Source: Burkholderia lata (GTDB lineage: Bacteria; Pseudomonadota; Gammaproteobacteria; Burkholderiales; Burkholderiaceae). Taken from it: a stretch of 64,000 nucleotides of DNA. The DNA is taken from positions 930,001-994,000 of the forward strand of contig NC_007510.1 of the NCBI RefSeq assembly GCF_000012945.1, in the 5' to 3' direction. The translations under genes were made by a program, and so were the position numbers. Positions 1 to 11,963 of this stretch are shown in pieces (the first letter of the stretch is position 1; every line of letters starts with the position of its first letter). The notes under the pieces are model-generated. The model was given only the letters and a program-made list of their open reading frames with translations, was not told where the DNA came from and made no database searches.

Positions 1-361
1 CGAGATTGTCTCCGCCCGATTCGATGAACACGATGTCGGCGTCGGGGAAGCGCGACAGCATCCGGTCGACGGCCTCGAGGTTGATCGACGCATCCTCGCG
101 GATCGCCGTGTGCGGGCAGCCGCCCGTCTCGACGCCCATGATGCGCTCCTCGGGCAGTGCGCCCGCGACCGTCAGCAGCCGCTGGTCTTCCTTCGTATAG
201 ATGTCGTTGGTGATCGCGACGAGGTCGTACCGGTCGCGCATCGCCTTGCACAGCATTTCGAGCAGCGTGGTCTTGCCGGAGCCGACGGGGCCGCCGATGC
301 CGACGCGCAGCGGCGGCAGTTTCTTCGTGCGGCGGGCAGAGGAGGGAGCAGGTGCGTTCAT
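1..361 (-). CDS. ureG: Urease accessory GTPase UreG (3' end beyond window)
   Basis: UreG is the GTPase that drives nickel delivery to apo-urease together with UreD, UreF and UreE. The visible N-terminal 120 residues, read from the ATG at 361, contain the P-loop [11 protein letters not shown] (about residues 23-33), the [10 protein letters not shown] segment and the metal-binding [13 protein letters not shown] motif with its invariant Cys-Pro-His, all typical of UreG. The gene is the last visible member of the minus-strand urease operon and starts 18 bp after the ureF stop. The C-terminal half, including the base-recognition motif, lies outside the window. Family assignment is secure. Confidence 0.97.
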   Translation of the reverse strand, partial: MNAPAPSSARRTKKLPPLRVGIGGPVGSGKTTLLEMLCKAMRDRYDLVAITNDIYTKEDQRLLTVAGALPEERIMGVETGGCPHTAIREDASINLEAVDRMLSRFPDADIVFIESGGDNL

Positions 362-379
362 GGCGGATAAGCGTCGGGT

Positions 380-1046
380 TCAGGAGCGGAACAACCGCGA
401 ATACTGGGTTTCGTGCCGCGCGGACAGGATGCCGAGCTGCGGCGCGAACGTGTTGACGGCGTCGGGCGGCGTCGCGAGCGCGCGGCGCACGGCTGCGTCG
501 ATCGCACCGCGCAGCGCGACGATGATGCGTTGCCCGGCGAGCTGGCCGAGCGGCACGGCCTTCAGCGCGGCGGACGTCTGGTTCTCGACCCAGCCGAATG
601 CGTATGCGGCGAGCACGGCGTCGGCGCTCGCGTCGTGCGCGGCGGCTGCGTACGCGAACGCGGTGGGCAGCGCGATCGGCGTCATCGCCGCGAGCGTCGC
701 GCGGCGCGCGGCATCGCCCCATTCGAGCGACGCGCAGAGCTGCGCGAGCGACCAGCCCATCTGTTCGGTCTCGCGGCGCAGTTCGGCCGATTCGCGGCTC
801 GCGATGAACCACGCATTCTCGGTGACGAGCGCCGGCGTGTCGTGCGCGTGCCAGCGCGCGAGCTGGTGCGCGAGGAACGGCAGCTCGCCGTGCGCGAGCA
901 CGTCGGTCAGGCCGCTCGCGATCCAGTCGCGCGCGGTATCCGCGTCGTGGATCAGGTTTGCGTCGAGCGCCGCTTCAAGCCCCTGTGAATAGCTGTACGC
1001 GCCGATCGGCAGCGCCGGCGATGCAAGGTGCAGCAGCGCGACGAGT

Positions 1047-1060
<14 letters not shown>
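380..1060 (-). CDS. ureF: Urease accessory protein UreF
   Basis: UreF acts with UreD and UreG as the activation complex that inserts nickel into urease in the cytoplasm. The 226-residue product starts [20 protein letters not shown] and shows the UreF signatures [12 protein letters not shown] near the N-terminus and a mostly helical body. I chose the ATG at 1060 rather than the reading frame's earlier GTG because homology begins there; this overlaps the ureE stop by 14 bp and implies translational coupling. It sits between ureE and ureG in the usual order. Confidence 0.95.
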
Positions 1061-1670
<610 letters not shown>

Positions 1671-1692
1671 GAGTCGAAAACCGGCAATCAGG

Positions 1693-3399
1693 TCAGAACA
1701 GGAAATAGCGCTGCGCCATCGGCAGCACCGTGGCCGGCTCGCAGGTGAGCAACTGGCCGTCGGCGATCACGTCGTAGGTTTCGGGGTCGACGCTGATCGA
1801 CGGGCGCCACGCGTTGTGGATCATGTCGGCCTTCGTCACGTTGCGGCAGTTGCGCACGGGCACGATCCGCTTCGCGAGGCCATAGCGTTCCGCGATGCCC
1901 GCATCGGCGGCCATCTGCGACACGAAGGTCAGCGACGTGCGCGCGAGCGCACCGCCGCGCGTGGCGAACATCTCGCGATAGTGGACCGGCTGCGGTGTCG
2001 GGATCGACGCGTTCGGGTCGCCCATCTGCGCCATCGCGATCATTCCGCCCTTCAGGATCATCGACGGCTTGATCCCGAAGAACGCCGGCTCCCACAGCAC
2101 CAGGTCGGCCCACTTGCCGGGCTCGATCGAGCCGACTTCGTGCGCAATTCCGTGCGTGAGCGCCGGGTTGATCGTGTACTTCGCGACGTAGCGCTTCGCA
2201 CGGAAGTTGTCGTTGCGCGTGTTGTCTTCCGGCAGCGCGCCGCGTTGCACCTTCATCTTGTGCGCGGTCTGCCACGTGCGGATGATCACCTCGCCGACGC
2301 GGCCCATCGCCTGCGAATCGGACGACAGCATCGACAGCGCGCCGAGATCGTGCAGGATGTCCTCGGCCGCGATCGTCTCGCGGCGGATCCGCGATTCGGC
2401 GAACGCGAGATCCTCGGCGATCGACGGATCGAGGTGATGGCACACCATCAGCATGTCGAGATGCTCGTCGAGCGTGTTGATCGTGTACGGGCGCGTCGGG
2501 TTGGTCGACGACGGCAGCACGTTCGACTCGCCGCACACCTTCAGGATGTCGGGCGCATGGCCGCCGCCCGCGCCTTCGGTGTGGTACGTGTGGATCGTGC
2601 GGCCCTTGAACGCGGCGACCGTCGATTCGACGAAGCCGCCTTCGTTCAGCGTGTCGGTGTGGATCGCGACCTGCGTGTCGGTGTCGTCGGCAACGGAAAG
2701 ACAGTTGTCGATCGCCGCGGGGGTCGTGCCCCAGTCCTCGTGCAGCTTCAGCCCGATTGCGCCGGCCGCGATCTGCTCGACGAGCGGCTGCGGCAGGCTC
2801 GCGTTGCCCTTGCCGAGAAAGCCGAGATTGATCGGCCAGCCGTCGGCGGCCTGCAGCATCCGCTCCATGTGCCACGGGCCCGGCGTGCAGGTCGTCGCGT
2901 TGGTGCCGGTGGCCGGCCCCGTGCCGCCGCCGAGCATCGTCGTGACGCCCGACGCGAGCGCCTCGTCGATCTGCTGCGGGCTGATGAAGTGGATGTGCGT
3001 GTCGATGCCGCCGGCCGTCACGATCAGCCCTTCGCCGGCGATCACTTCAGTCGCGGCGCCGATCGCGATCGTCACGCCCGGCTGGATGTCCGGATTGCCG
3101 GCCTTGCCGATCGCGGCGATGCGGCCGTGCTTGATCGCGATGTCGGCCTTCACGATGCCCCAGTGATCGAGGATCACCGCGTTCGTGATGATTGTGTCGG
3201 GCACGTCGGCGGCCACGCGCTGCGACTGGCCCATGCCGTCGCGGATCACTTTCCCGCCGCCGAATTTCACTTCCTCGCCGTAGGTCGTGAAATCGCGTTC
3301 GATCTCGATCAGCAGTTCGGTGTCGGCGAGCCGGACGCGGTCGCCCGTCGTCGGCCCGAACATTTCCGCGTACGCGCGGCGGCTCAAGCGTAGTGTCAT
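1693..3399 (-). CDS. ureC: Urease alpha subunit UreC
   Basis: Catalytic subunit of the nickel enzyme that hydrolyses urea to ammonia and carbamate. The 568-residue length is normal. All bi-nickel-site residues known from Klebsiella urease are present one position later: His135 and His137 (DTHIHF), the lysine to be carbamylated Lys218 ([10 protein letters not shown]), His247, His273 and Asp361; the mobile-flap Cys320 and catalytic His321 are in MVCHHLDP. The start at 3399 is the first ATG and matches the family N-terminus [20 protein letters not shown]. It follows ureB with a 29-bp gap. Confidence 0.99.
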
Positions 3400-3428
3400 G
3401 GTGCTGTTCCTGAAGAGCGGGGCGCGGC

Positions 3429-3734
3429 TTACAGCGGCCCCATCACCTTGCCCTGAAAACCGTAGACGGCGCGATCGCCCGCGAGTGCGACCAGCTCGAC
3501 GGTGCGCGTCTGGCCCGGCTCGAAGCGCACGGCGGTGCCGGCCGCGATGTTCAGGCGAAAGCCGCGCGCGGCCGCGCGATCGAACGACAGCGCGTCGTTG
3601 ACTTCGAAGAAGTGGTAGTGCGAGCCGACCTGCACCGGGCGGTCGCCGGTGTTCGCGACGACGAGCGTCAGCGTCGCGCGGCCCGCGTTCAGTACGTGTT
3701 CGCCGTCGTCGGTGAGGATTTCGCCGGGGATCAT
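3429..3734 (-). CDS. ureB: Urease beta subunit UreB
   Basis: Structural subunit of the urease (alpha-beta-gamma)3 complex. The 101-residue product from the ATG at 3734 begins [11 protein letters not shown] and carries the conserved [12 protein letters not shown] segment that packs against the active-site flap of UreC. A GAGG ribosome-binding site lies 6 bases upstream of this ATG; a GTG 12 bases earlier is possible but would overlap the ureA stop and lacks family support. Ends [12 protein letters not shown] as expected. Confidence 0.97.
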
Positions 3735-3742
3735 GCGGGGCC

Positions 3743-4045
3743 TCACGGAATCGGGTGATGGACGGTCACGAGCTTCGTGCCGTCGGGGAAGGTCGCCTCG
3801 ACCTGGATGTCGGGAATCATCTCCGGCACGCCGTCCATCACGTCGTCGCGCGTGAGCAGCGTCGTGCCGTAATGCATCACCTCGGCGACCGTCTTGCCGT
3901 CGCGCGCGGCTTCCATCAACGCGGCGGTGATGAAGGCGACCGCCTCCGGATAGTTGAGCTTCAGGCCGCGTGCGCGACGGCGCTCGGCCAGCAGCGCCGC
4001 CGTGAAGATCAGCAGCTTGTCCTTCTCGCGGGGAGTCAGTTTCAT
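3743..4045 (-). CDS. ureA: Urease gamma subunit UreA
   Basis: Smallest structural subunit of urease. The 100-residue protein starts [23 protein letters not shown] and contains [10 protein letters not shown] and the HYG motif of [10 protein letters not shown], all diagnostic. It is the first of the tightly packed ureABC genes; a 236-bp gap separates it from ureD, in which I see no gene or clear terminator. Confidence 0.98.
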
Positions 4046-4281
4046 GAAGGAAAACGTTCAGTAAAACGTAATTTTTATCGGTGCGCGCGCAACGATGCGA
4101 ACGCGCGGGTCATCGTAGCATCGCGCTGTTTTGCGTGCGTCGTGTAGCGGTTATGTAAGCAGCAAGGCGCGTGCCATGTGCATGGAACGCCGTGCGATGC
4201 GCGCTCGTGGTGCGCGATGCATGGGCAATGTGCAGCGCCGGTCGCGACGCTGCGCCGAAACGGTGCGTGGCGCGACCGCGC

Positions 4282-6048
<1,767 letters not shown>

Positions 6049-6906
6049 TCATCGTCCAAGGTAAGACTCGATCACCGCGTCGTCGCGCTTGACCTGGTCG
6101 AGCGTGCCCTGCGCGAGCACCGCGCCCTCGGCCATCACCGTCACGCGGCCCGTGTCGCCCGCGAGCGCCGCGACGAATTCCATGTCGTGCTCGACGACCA
6201 TCATCGAGCAGGTGCCGCGCAGCGTGTTCAGCAGTTCGGCGAGTTCCATCGTCTCGTGGTCGGTCATCCCGGCCGCCGGCTCGTCGAGCAGCAGCAGCGC
6301 GGGGCGCTGCATCAGCAGCATGCCGATCTCGAGTCGCTGCTTCTGCCCGTGCGACAGTTCGCCGGCCGCGCGGAAGGCATGGCTCTCGAGGCCGATCAGC
6401 GCGAGCGTCTCCTCGATCTTCGCCTGCGCGGTGCGGTCGAGCCGCGCGCGCAGCGACGCGAGCCAGCCCTTGTCGGTCTGCATCGCGAGCTCGAGGTTCT
6501 CCCACACCGGATGCTGTTCGAACACGGTCGGCTTCTGGAACTTGCGGCCGATGCCCGCGCGCGCGATCTCGGGCTCGTTCATCCGCGCGAGGTCGATCGT
6601 CTGGCCGAGAAACACCTTGCCTGCATCGGGGCGTGTCTTGCCGGTGATCACGTCCATCATCGTCGTCTTGCCGGCGCCGTTCGGGCCGATCACGCAGCGC
6701 AGCTCGCCCGCGTCGATCGCCAGCGACAGCTTCTTCAGCGCGCGGAAACCGTCGAAGCTCACCTCAATATCCTCGAGGTAGAGGATCGTGCCGTGCGACG
6801 TGTCGATGCCGGGCGGCACCACGCGCCCCATCGATGCGGTGCCGCTGACGGCCAGCCCTTCGTCTTCGGGCGGCGGCGTGAACTGGTACAGGGCCGTTCC
6901 GTTCAT
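6049..6906 (-). CDS. urtD: Urea ABC transporter ATP-binding subunit UrtD
   Basis: First ATPase of the urea importer, LivG-like. The 285-residue product has Walker A GPNGAGKTT (about residues 74-82), signature LSHGQKQRLE and Walker B ALLLLDEPAAGM followed by the VEHDMEFV switch. A 40-residue N-terminal extension precedes the ABC fold, as in other UrtD proteins. The start at 6906 overlaps the urtC stop by 4 bp (ATGA type coupling). Confidence 0.96.
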   Translation of the reverse strand: MNGTALYQFTPPPEDEGLAVSGTASMGRVVPPGIDTSHGTILYLEDIEVSFDGFRALKKLSLAIDAGELRCVIGPNGAGKTTMMDVITGKTRPDAGKVFLGQTIDLARMNEPEIARAGIGRKFQKPTVFEQHPVWENLELAMQTDKGWLASLRARLDRTAQAKIEETLALIGLESHAFRAAGELSHGQKQRLEIGMLLMQRPALLLLDEPAAGMTDHETMELAELLNTLRGTCSMMVVEHDMEFVAALAGDTGRVTVMAEGAVLAQGTLDQVKRDDAVIESYLGR

Positions 6907-8090
6907 GCGCGTTTCCCCTTCGCGATCAAGGTTTCGACGAGGCCCATGATCCCGCGCGGCAACAGCAGCGGCACGAGCACGAAGATCAGGCCGAGGAAGA
7001 ACAGCCAGTATTCGGCGAAGTACGCGGTAAAAACGCTCTTCGCGCCGTTCACCGCGAACGCGCCGACGATCGGTCCGATCAGCGTGCCGCGCCCGCCCAC
7101 CGCGACCCAGATCGCCATCTCGATCGAGTTGCCGGGCGACATCTCGCCGGGGTTGATGATGCCGACCTGCGGCACGTACAACGCGCCCGCGATGCCGCAC
7201 AGCACGGCCGACACGGTCCACACGAACAGCTTGTATGCGAGCGGGCTGTAACCGAGGAACATCAGCCGCGTCTCGCCATCGCGCACCGCGGTGACGACAC
7301 GCCCGAGCTTGCTGGTGACGATCGCACGCGCGGCGATGAACGCGAGCACGAGCGTCGCGAACGTCATCAGCAACAGCACCGTGCGCGTGCCGGGCGACGT
7401 GATCGCAAAGCCTGCGATGCGCTTGAAGTCGGTGAAGCCGTTGTTGCCGCCGAAGCCCGTCTCGTTACGATAGAACAGCAGCATCGCGGCGAACGTCATG
7501 GCCTGCGTGATGATCGACAGGTACACGCCCTTCACGCGCGAGCGGAACGTGAAGAAGCCGAACACCCACGCGAGCACGGCCGGCACGAGCACGACGAGTG
7601 CGAGCGCCCACGCGAGATGCTGCGTGCCGCTCCAGTACCACGGCAACTGGTGCCAGTCGAGGAACACCATGAAATCGGGTAGGTCGCTGCCGTACTTGCC
7701 GTCGCGGCCGATTTCGCGCATCAGATACATTCCGATCGCATAGCCGCCGAGCGCGAAGAACAGCCCGTGGCCGAGGCTCAGGATCCCGCAGTAGCCCCAC
7801 ACGAGATCGAGCGCGAGTGCGGCGATCGCGTAGCACATCAGCTTGCCGGTGAGCGTCATCGCGTACGCGGACAGATGGAACGCGCTCGACTCGGGCGCGA
7901 CGAGCGCGGCGAGCGGCACGCCGATGCCGATCGCGACGCACAGCGCGATCAGCGCGAGCCACGCGCGTCGCGACAGCAGCGCGGGGCGGGGCGGCAGGCC
8001 GAGCGCGAAGCGCTCTTCCGTGCGTGCGGCGGCAGCCGGCTTCGGCGCATCGGCGGCCGGATTGGACAACGAGTGGGTGAATGAAGTCAC
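6903..8090 (-). CDS. urtC: Urea ABC transporter permease UrtC
   Basis: LivM-like inner-membrane permease subunit with about ten predicted membrane segments. The 395-residue protein carries the branched-chain-permease signature GYCGILSLGHGLFFALGGYA (about residues 98-117). Start chosen as the GTG at 8090 because a GGAGG ribosome-binding site sits 6 bases upstream and because it begins just after the urtB stop; the frame's upstream codons overlap urtB. Forms the channel with UrtB. Confidence 0.95.
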   Translation of the reverse strand: MTSFTHSLSNPAADAPKPAAAARTEERFALGLPPRPALLSRRAWLALIALCVAIGIGVPLAALVAPESSAFHLSAYAMTLTGKLMCYAIAALALDLVWGYCGILSLGHGLFFALGGYAIGMYLMREIGRDGKYGSDLPDFMVFLDWHQLPWYWSGTQHLAWALALVVLVPAVLAWVFGFFTFRSRVKGVYLSIITQAMTFAAMLLFYRNETGFGGNNGFTDFKRIAGFAITSPGTRTVLLLMTFATLVLAFIAARAIVTSKLGRVVTAVRDGETRLMFLGYSPLAYKLFVWTVSAVLCGIAGALYVPQVGIINPGEMSPGNSIEMAIWVAVGGRGTLIGPIVGAFAVNGAKSVFTAYFAEYWLFFLGLIFVLVPLLLPRGIMGLVETLIAKGKRA

Positions 8091-8091
8091 G

Positions 8092-9711
8092 TCAAGCCTC
8101 CGCACTGCGGCCCTTCGGGGCAAACATGCCCTGCGGACGTTTCTGGATGAACAGCACGATCATCACGAGCACCGCGATCTTCGCGAGCACGGCGCCCCAG
8201 AACGGCTCGATCGCCTTGCTCGCGAGGCCGAGCCCGAAGCCGCCGAGCACGGTGCCGGCGATCTGCCCGACACCGCCGAGCACGACCGCCATGAACGAAT
8301 CGATGATGTAGTTCTGGCCAAGGTCGGGGCCCACGTTGCCGATCTGCGACAGCGCACAGCCGCCGAGGCCCGCGATGCCCGCGCCGAATGCGAACGCATA
8401 CGCGTCGACGCGCGCGGTCTTCACGCCGACGCAGGCGGCCATCCGGCGGTTCTGCGTGACGGCGCGCACGAACAGGCCGAGCCGCGTCTTCGTCAGCACC
8501 GCCCACGCGACGAATACCACCGCGAGTGCGAACGCGAGGATCGCGAGCCGGTTGTACGGCAGGATCAGGTTCTGCATCACGGTCACGCCGCCGCTCATCC
8601 ACGACGGGTTCACGACCTGCACGTTCTGCGCGCCGAACAGCATGCGCGTCGCCTGGATCAGGATCAGGCTCACGCCGAACGTCGCGAGCAACGTCTCGAG
8701 CGGGCGGCCATACAGGTGCCGCAGCACGAGCCGTTCGAGCACGATGCCGACGAGCGCGGCCGTCACGAACGACACCGGCACCGCGACGAGCGGATACCAG
8801 TCGAACGCGCCGGGCGCGTAGCGCTGGATCAGCGTCTGCACGACATAGGTTGCGTACGCACCGATCATCAGGAATTCGCCGTGCGCCATGTTGATCACGC
8901 CGATCAGCCCGTACGTGATCGCGAGGCCGAGCGCGGCGAGCAGCAGCACACTGCCGAGCGACAGGCCCGCGAACAAGGTGCCGACGATCTCGCCGCGGCG
9001 CTGCAGCGTGTGCAATGCGTCGAGTCCTTGCTGCGCGGCGGCGCGCACGCGCGCGTCGGGTTCCGCGTAGCTGCCGTCGGCATTCTTCGCGACGAGCGGG
9101 CGCAACTGTTCGATCATGTCGAGGTCGCGGCGTGCAGCCACCACCTGCACGGCTTCGAGGCGCTTCGCCGGATCGGCATCGTGCAGCGCGGCGATCGCCC
9201 ACAGTGCGTCGAGGCGGCGCTTCAGCGCGGGATCGGTTTCCTTCGCACGCGCGCGGTCGATCATCGGCTTGAGCGCCGGGTCGGGCGATTTCAGCAATGC
9301 ATCGATCGCGTCGCGACGCGCGGCGACGTCGGGCGACGCGAGCGCGAGCCCCGACAGCGCACCAGTTATCTTCGTGCGCAGCAGGTTGTTCAGCATCACG
9401 GGCTGCGCGTCGCCGGCCGGCGTCGTGGCCTGCGTGAGCGCATCGTGCGCGGTGTCGCCGGTCTGGATCAGCAGGCGGCCGTCACCGGTCGCGAGCGCGT
9501 CGCCGGTCGACAGCGCATTGAGCAGCGCGACGGCGCGTGGGTCGGAGTCGGCGGCGAGCCGTTCGATCGCGGTCGTCTTTGCGTCGAAGTCGTCGCCGGC
9601 GAGCGCGGCGGTATCGGTCGCCGTCAGCGCGAACGCGGCGCGTGGCAGCCCGCCCGCGAGGGCGGCGCACGCGACGATCGCGACGGCGGCTCGGCGAAAG
9701 CGTGTAGGCAT
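8092..9711 (-). CDS. urtB: Urea ABC transporter permease UrtB
   Basis: LivH-like permease of the urea importer. The 539-residue protein starts with a signal-like hydrophobic segment (RRAAVAIVACAALAGGLPRA), then has a roughly 220-residue, largely helical domain, then the permease proper from about residue 240 with GVINMAHGEFLMIGAY, the family motif. The long N-terminal extension is characteristic of UrtB compared with LivH. Start at 9711 is the first ATG with a signal-like sequence; the overlapping longer frame is a shadow of urtA. Confidence 0.95.
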   Translation of the reverse strand: MPTRFRRAAVAIVACAALAGGLPRAAFALTATDTAALAGDDFDAKTTAIERLAADSDPRAVALLNALSTGDALATGDGRLLIQTGDTAHDALTQATTPAGDAQPVMLNNLLRTKITGALSGLALASPDVAARRDAIDALLKSPDPALKPMIDRARAKETDPALKRRLDALWAIAALHDADPAKRLEAVQVVAARRDLDMIEQLRPLVAKNADGSYAEPDARVRAAAQQGLDALHTLQRRGEIVGTLFAGLSLGSVLLLAALGLAITYGLIGVINMAHGEFLMIGAYATYVVQTLIQRYAPGAFDWYPLVAVPVSFVTAALVGIVLERLVLRHLYGRPLETLLATFGVSLILIQATRMLFGAQNVQVVNPSWMSGGVTVMQNLILPYNRLAILAFALAVVFVAWAVLTKTRLGLFVRAVTQNRRMAACVGVKTARVDAYAFAFGAGIAGLGGCALSQIGNVGPDLGQNYIIDSFMAVVLGGVGQIAGTVLGGFGLGLASKAIEPFWGAVLAKIAVLVMIVLFIQKRPQGMFAPKGRSAEA

Positions 9712-9860
9712 CGGGAAATCCTGTCGGGCGTGGGGAAGCGGATGCGTGCGGCGATGCGCGGGCGCGTGCGGTTCATCTCGGCAAGCGCGGACGGCACATC
9801 GGGTTCGGCATCGGCGCGCGAGCGGCGCGTCGCGTGTGAAGCGCGACGCGCCACCCTGCA

Positions 9861-11168
9861 TCAGGCGAGCGCCGCGCGCTGCCGGCGCAGGAAGGCCGGG
9901 ATCGACGTGACGATGTCCGGCTTGCCCTGGTTGCCCGCGATGAACGGGCTCCACGGTTGCGCGCGCACCGCGGTCTTGGTTTTCCACACGACGTTGAATT
10001 GCCCGTCGCCGCGGATCTCGCCGATCATCACCGGCTTGTGCAGGTGATGGTTGCCGTCCATCGCGAGCGTGAAGCCCGACGGCGCGGCGACGGTCTGGCC
10101 GACCATCGCGACGCGCACCTTGTCGACGTCGGTGCTCTTCGCCTTCTCGACGGCCTGCTTCCACATGTGGATGCCGACGTAGGTCGCTTCCATCGGGTCG
10201 TTGGTCACGCGCTTCGCGCCGCCGGGCAGGTTGTTCGCCTTCACCCACGCGGCGAACTGGTCCTTGAACTTCGTGTTGGTCGGGTTCTTCACCGACATGA
10301 AGTAATTCCACGCGGCGAGGTGACCGACGAGCGGCTTCGTGTCGATCCCGCGCAGCTCTTCCTCGCCGACCGAGAACGCGACGACCGGCACGTCGGTCGC
10401 CTTGATCCCCTGGTTGCCGAGCTCCTTGTAGAACGGCACGTTCGAGTCGCCGTTGATCGTCGAGATCACGGTCGTCTTGCCGCCTTGCGAGAAGTTCTTG
10501 ATGTTCGCGACGATGGTCTGGTAATCGCTGTGGCCGAACGGCGTGTAGACCTCCTGAATGTCGGCGTCCTTCACGCCCTTCGATTTCAGGAACGCACGCA
10601 GGATCTTGTTGGTCGTGCGCGGATACACGTAGTCGGTGCCGAGCAGGAAGAAGCGCTTCGCGCCGCCGCCTTCCGCGCTCATCAGGTACTCGACGGCCGG
10701 GATCGCCTGCTGGTTCGGTGCGGCGCCCGTGTAGAACACGTTGCGCGACATTTCCTCGCCTTCGTACTGCACCGGGTAATAGAGCAGCCCGTTCAGCTCC
10801 TCGAACACCGGCAGCACCGACTTGCGCGACACCGACGTCCAGCAGCCGAACACGCACGCGACCTTGTCCTGCGTGAGCAGCTGGCGCGCCTTCTCGGCGA
10901 ACAGCGGCCAGTTCGACGCGGGATCGACCACCACGGGTTCGAGCTTGCGGCCCATCACGCCGCCGCTCTTGTTGATGTCGGCGATCGTCATCAGCGCGGT
11001 GTCCTTCAGCGACGTCTCCGAGATCGCCATCGTGCCCGACAGCGAATGCAGGATGCCGACCTTGATCGGGCCGGTGCCCGCGTCGGCCGCGTGAGCGAAC
11101 GGGCTCTTGCCCGCGAGCGCGAGTGCGCCGGCCATCGAACCGAACTTCAACAGACTGCGACGTTTCAT
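9861..11168 (-). CDS. urtA: Urea-binding periplasmic protein UrtA
   Basis: Solute-binding protein that captures urea in the periplasm. The 435-residue precursor starts MKRRSLLKFGSMAGALALAG, a twin-Arg-like or Sec signal ending near AHA-AD (about residues 25-27), followed by IKVGILHSLSGTMAISE, the family N-terminus of the mature protein. First gene of the urtABCDE-ureDABCEFG series; a sigma-54 promoter lies about 60 bp upstream. The ATG at 11168 is preceded by a GGGGAACC stretch as a weak ribosome-binding site. Confidence 0.96.
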   Translation of the reverse strand: MKRRSLLKFGSMAGALALAGKSPFAHAADAGTGPIKVGILHSLSGTMAISETSLKDTALMTIADINKSGGVMGRKLEPVVVDPASNWPLFAEKARQLLTQDKVACVFGCWTSVSRKSVLPVFEELNGLLYYPVQYEGEEMSRNVFYTGAAPNQQAIPAVEYLMSAEGGGAKRFFLLGTDYVYPRTTNKILRAFLKSKGVKDADIQEVYTPFGHSDYQTIVANIKNFSQGGKTTVISTINGDSNVPFYKELGNQGIKATDVPVVAFSVGEEELRGIDTKPLVGHLAAWNYFMSVKNPTNTKFKDQFAAWVKANNLPGGAKRVTNDPMEATYVGIHMWKQAVEKAKSTDVDKVRVAMVGQTVAAPSGFTLAMDGNHHLHKPVMIGEIRGDGQFNVVWKTKTAVRAQPWSPFIAGNQGKPDIVTSIPAFLRRQRAALA

Positions 11169-11520
11169 CGGGTTCCCCTTGACGTGTTGGATATGCGTGC
11201 GCCTTGAAGGCGCTGGCCAACGGGTAACGCAAGGCATGTGCCAGTCGTGCGGATGCACGTCTGGCGTGCCTGCGCGGGGCGGTGCGTGGTGTCGGGACGG
11301 TGCGCGTGACGCGTCGTGCAGCATGCGCGGTCCGTCACGGTGCAGGGGCACGGGCGTAAATGGTGCACGGTCGGGGTTCCCCGTTCCGGCGCCTGCACTT
11401 GAACGCGGGGCGGGAACCGTCGTGCACCATGACTTCGCGCCACGCGGGCAGGACAAGTCACGGACGCCGCGCAGCGCCGCTGTCGGTCATCGAGACGACG
11501 CTGAAGTGATTAACCGGAGC
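11169..11520. other. Intergenic region upstream of urtA
   Basis: About 350 bp without a convincing gene. It contains the RpoN promoter described separately, GC-rich inverted repeats built around GGTGC/GCACC, and short open frames with no family resemblance. Confidence 0.6.
11229..11243 (-). promoter_or_regulatory. Sigma-54 type -24/-12 promoter of the urt-ure operon
   Basis: On the minus strand the sequence reads TGGCAC-ATGCC-TTGC, a near-perfect match to the RpoN consensus TGGCAC-N5-TTGC. Start of transcription would be near 11218, about 50 nt before the urtA ATG. Urea uptake is commonly NtrC-controlled in proteobacteria, so the match is also biologically sensible. Two inverted TGGTGCAC half sites at about 11361-11368 and 11422-11429 lie about 120-190 bp upstream and could be part of an activator site, but neither forms a complete NtrC palindrome. 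Confidence 0.7.
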
Positions 11521-11555
11521 GGAAAAGAGAAACGGGCACGCGATGCGTGCCCGTT
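11521..11555 (-). terminator. Rho-independent terminator after the rhodanese gene
   Basis: Perfect 11-bp inverted repeat aacgggcacgc / gcgtgcccgtt (11531-11541 and 11545-11555) with a 3-nt loop; reading the minus strand it is followed by TCTCTTTTCC. Ends the pcm-like/rhodanese transcript and insulates it from the urt operon. Confidence 0.8.
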
Positions 11556-11625
11556 CGGGGGAATCAGTGCGGCCGGCGGCAGTGTGCCGATCGGCGAGGC
11601 GGCGCGTGATGCGCCGCCGACAGGA

Positions 11626-11949
11626 TCAGTAACGCGGCACGGACGGATCGACGTCGCGCGACCACGCGTCGATCCCGCCTTGCAGGTTGTACAGCTTCGT
11701 GAAGCCGCGCGATTCGAGGAACATCGCGACTTGCGCGCTGCGCATCCCGTGATGGCACACGCAGACGATTTCCGCTTCGTCGTCGAGCTCTTCGCTGCGC
11801 GCGGGAATCTGCTGCATCGGGATCGACACGCTGCCCGCGATATGCGCGGTCGCGATTTCCCACGGTTCGCGCACGTCGAGCACGACCGGCGCGGGGCGTG
11901 CCTTGTCGCCGAGCCATTCCGCGAGCATCGCGGCCGTCAGGATCTGCAT
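11626..11949 (-). CDS. Single-domain rhodanese-like sulfurtransferase
   Basis: A 107-residue rhodanese domain: VVLDVREPWE near residue 23, and the active-site loop CHHGMRS with the catalytic Cys, flanked by VCVCHHG. Single-domain proteins of this kind transfer sulfane sulfur from thiosulfate or persulfides to acceptors in the cytoplasm; no signal peptide is visible. It follows the Pcm-like methyltransferase gene with a 14-bp gap and is probably co-transcribed with it, ending at the hairpin at 11521-11555. The physiological acceptor is unknown. Confidence 0.88.
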   Translation of the reverse strand: MQILTAAMLAEWLGDKARPAPVVLDVREPWEIATAHIAGSVSIPMQQIPARSEELDDEAEIVCVCHHGMRSAQVAMFLESRGFTKLYNLQGGIDAWSRDVDPSVPRY

Positions 11950-11963
11950 GGTGGCTCCGTCGC

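Noticed and set aside
7843..10047. 734-codon plus-strand frame antisense to urtB/urtC
   Set aside because: Same reason: low-complexity Arg/His/Glu-rich translation of the opposite strand of recognised transporter genes.
11340..11440. Full NtrC binding palindrome upstream of urtA
   Set aside because: TGGTGCAC half sites exist, but GCAC-N7-GTGC spacing is not met.
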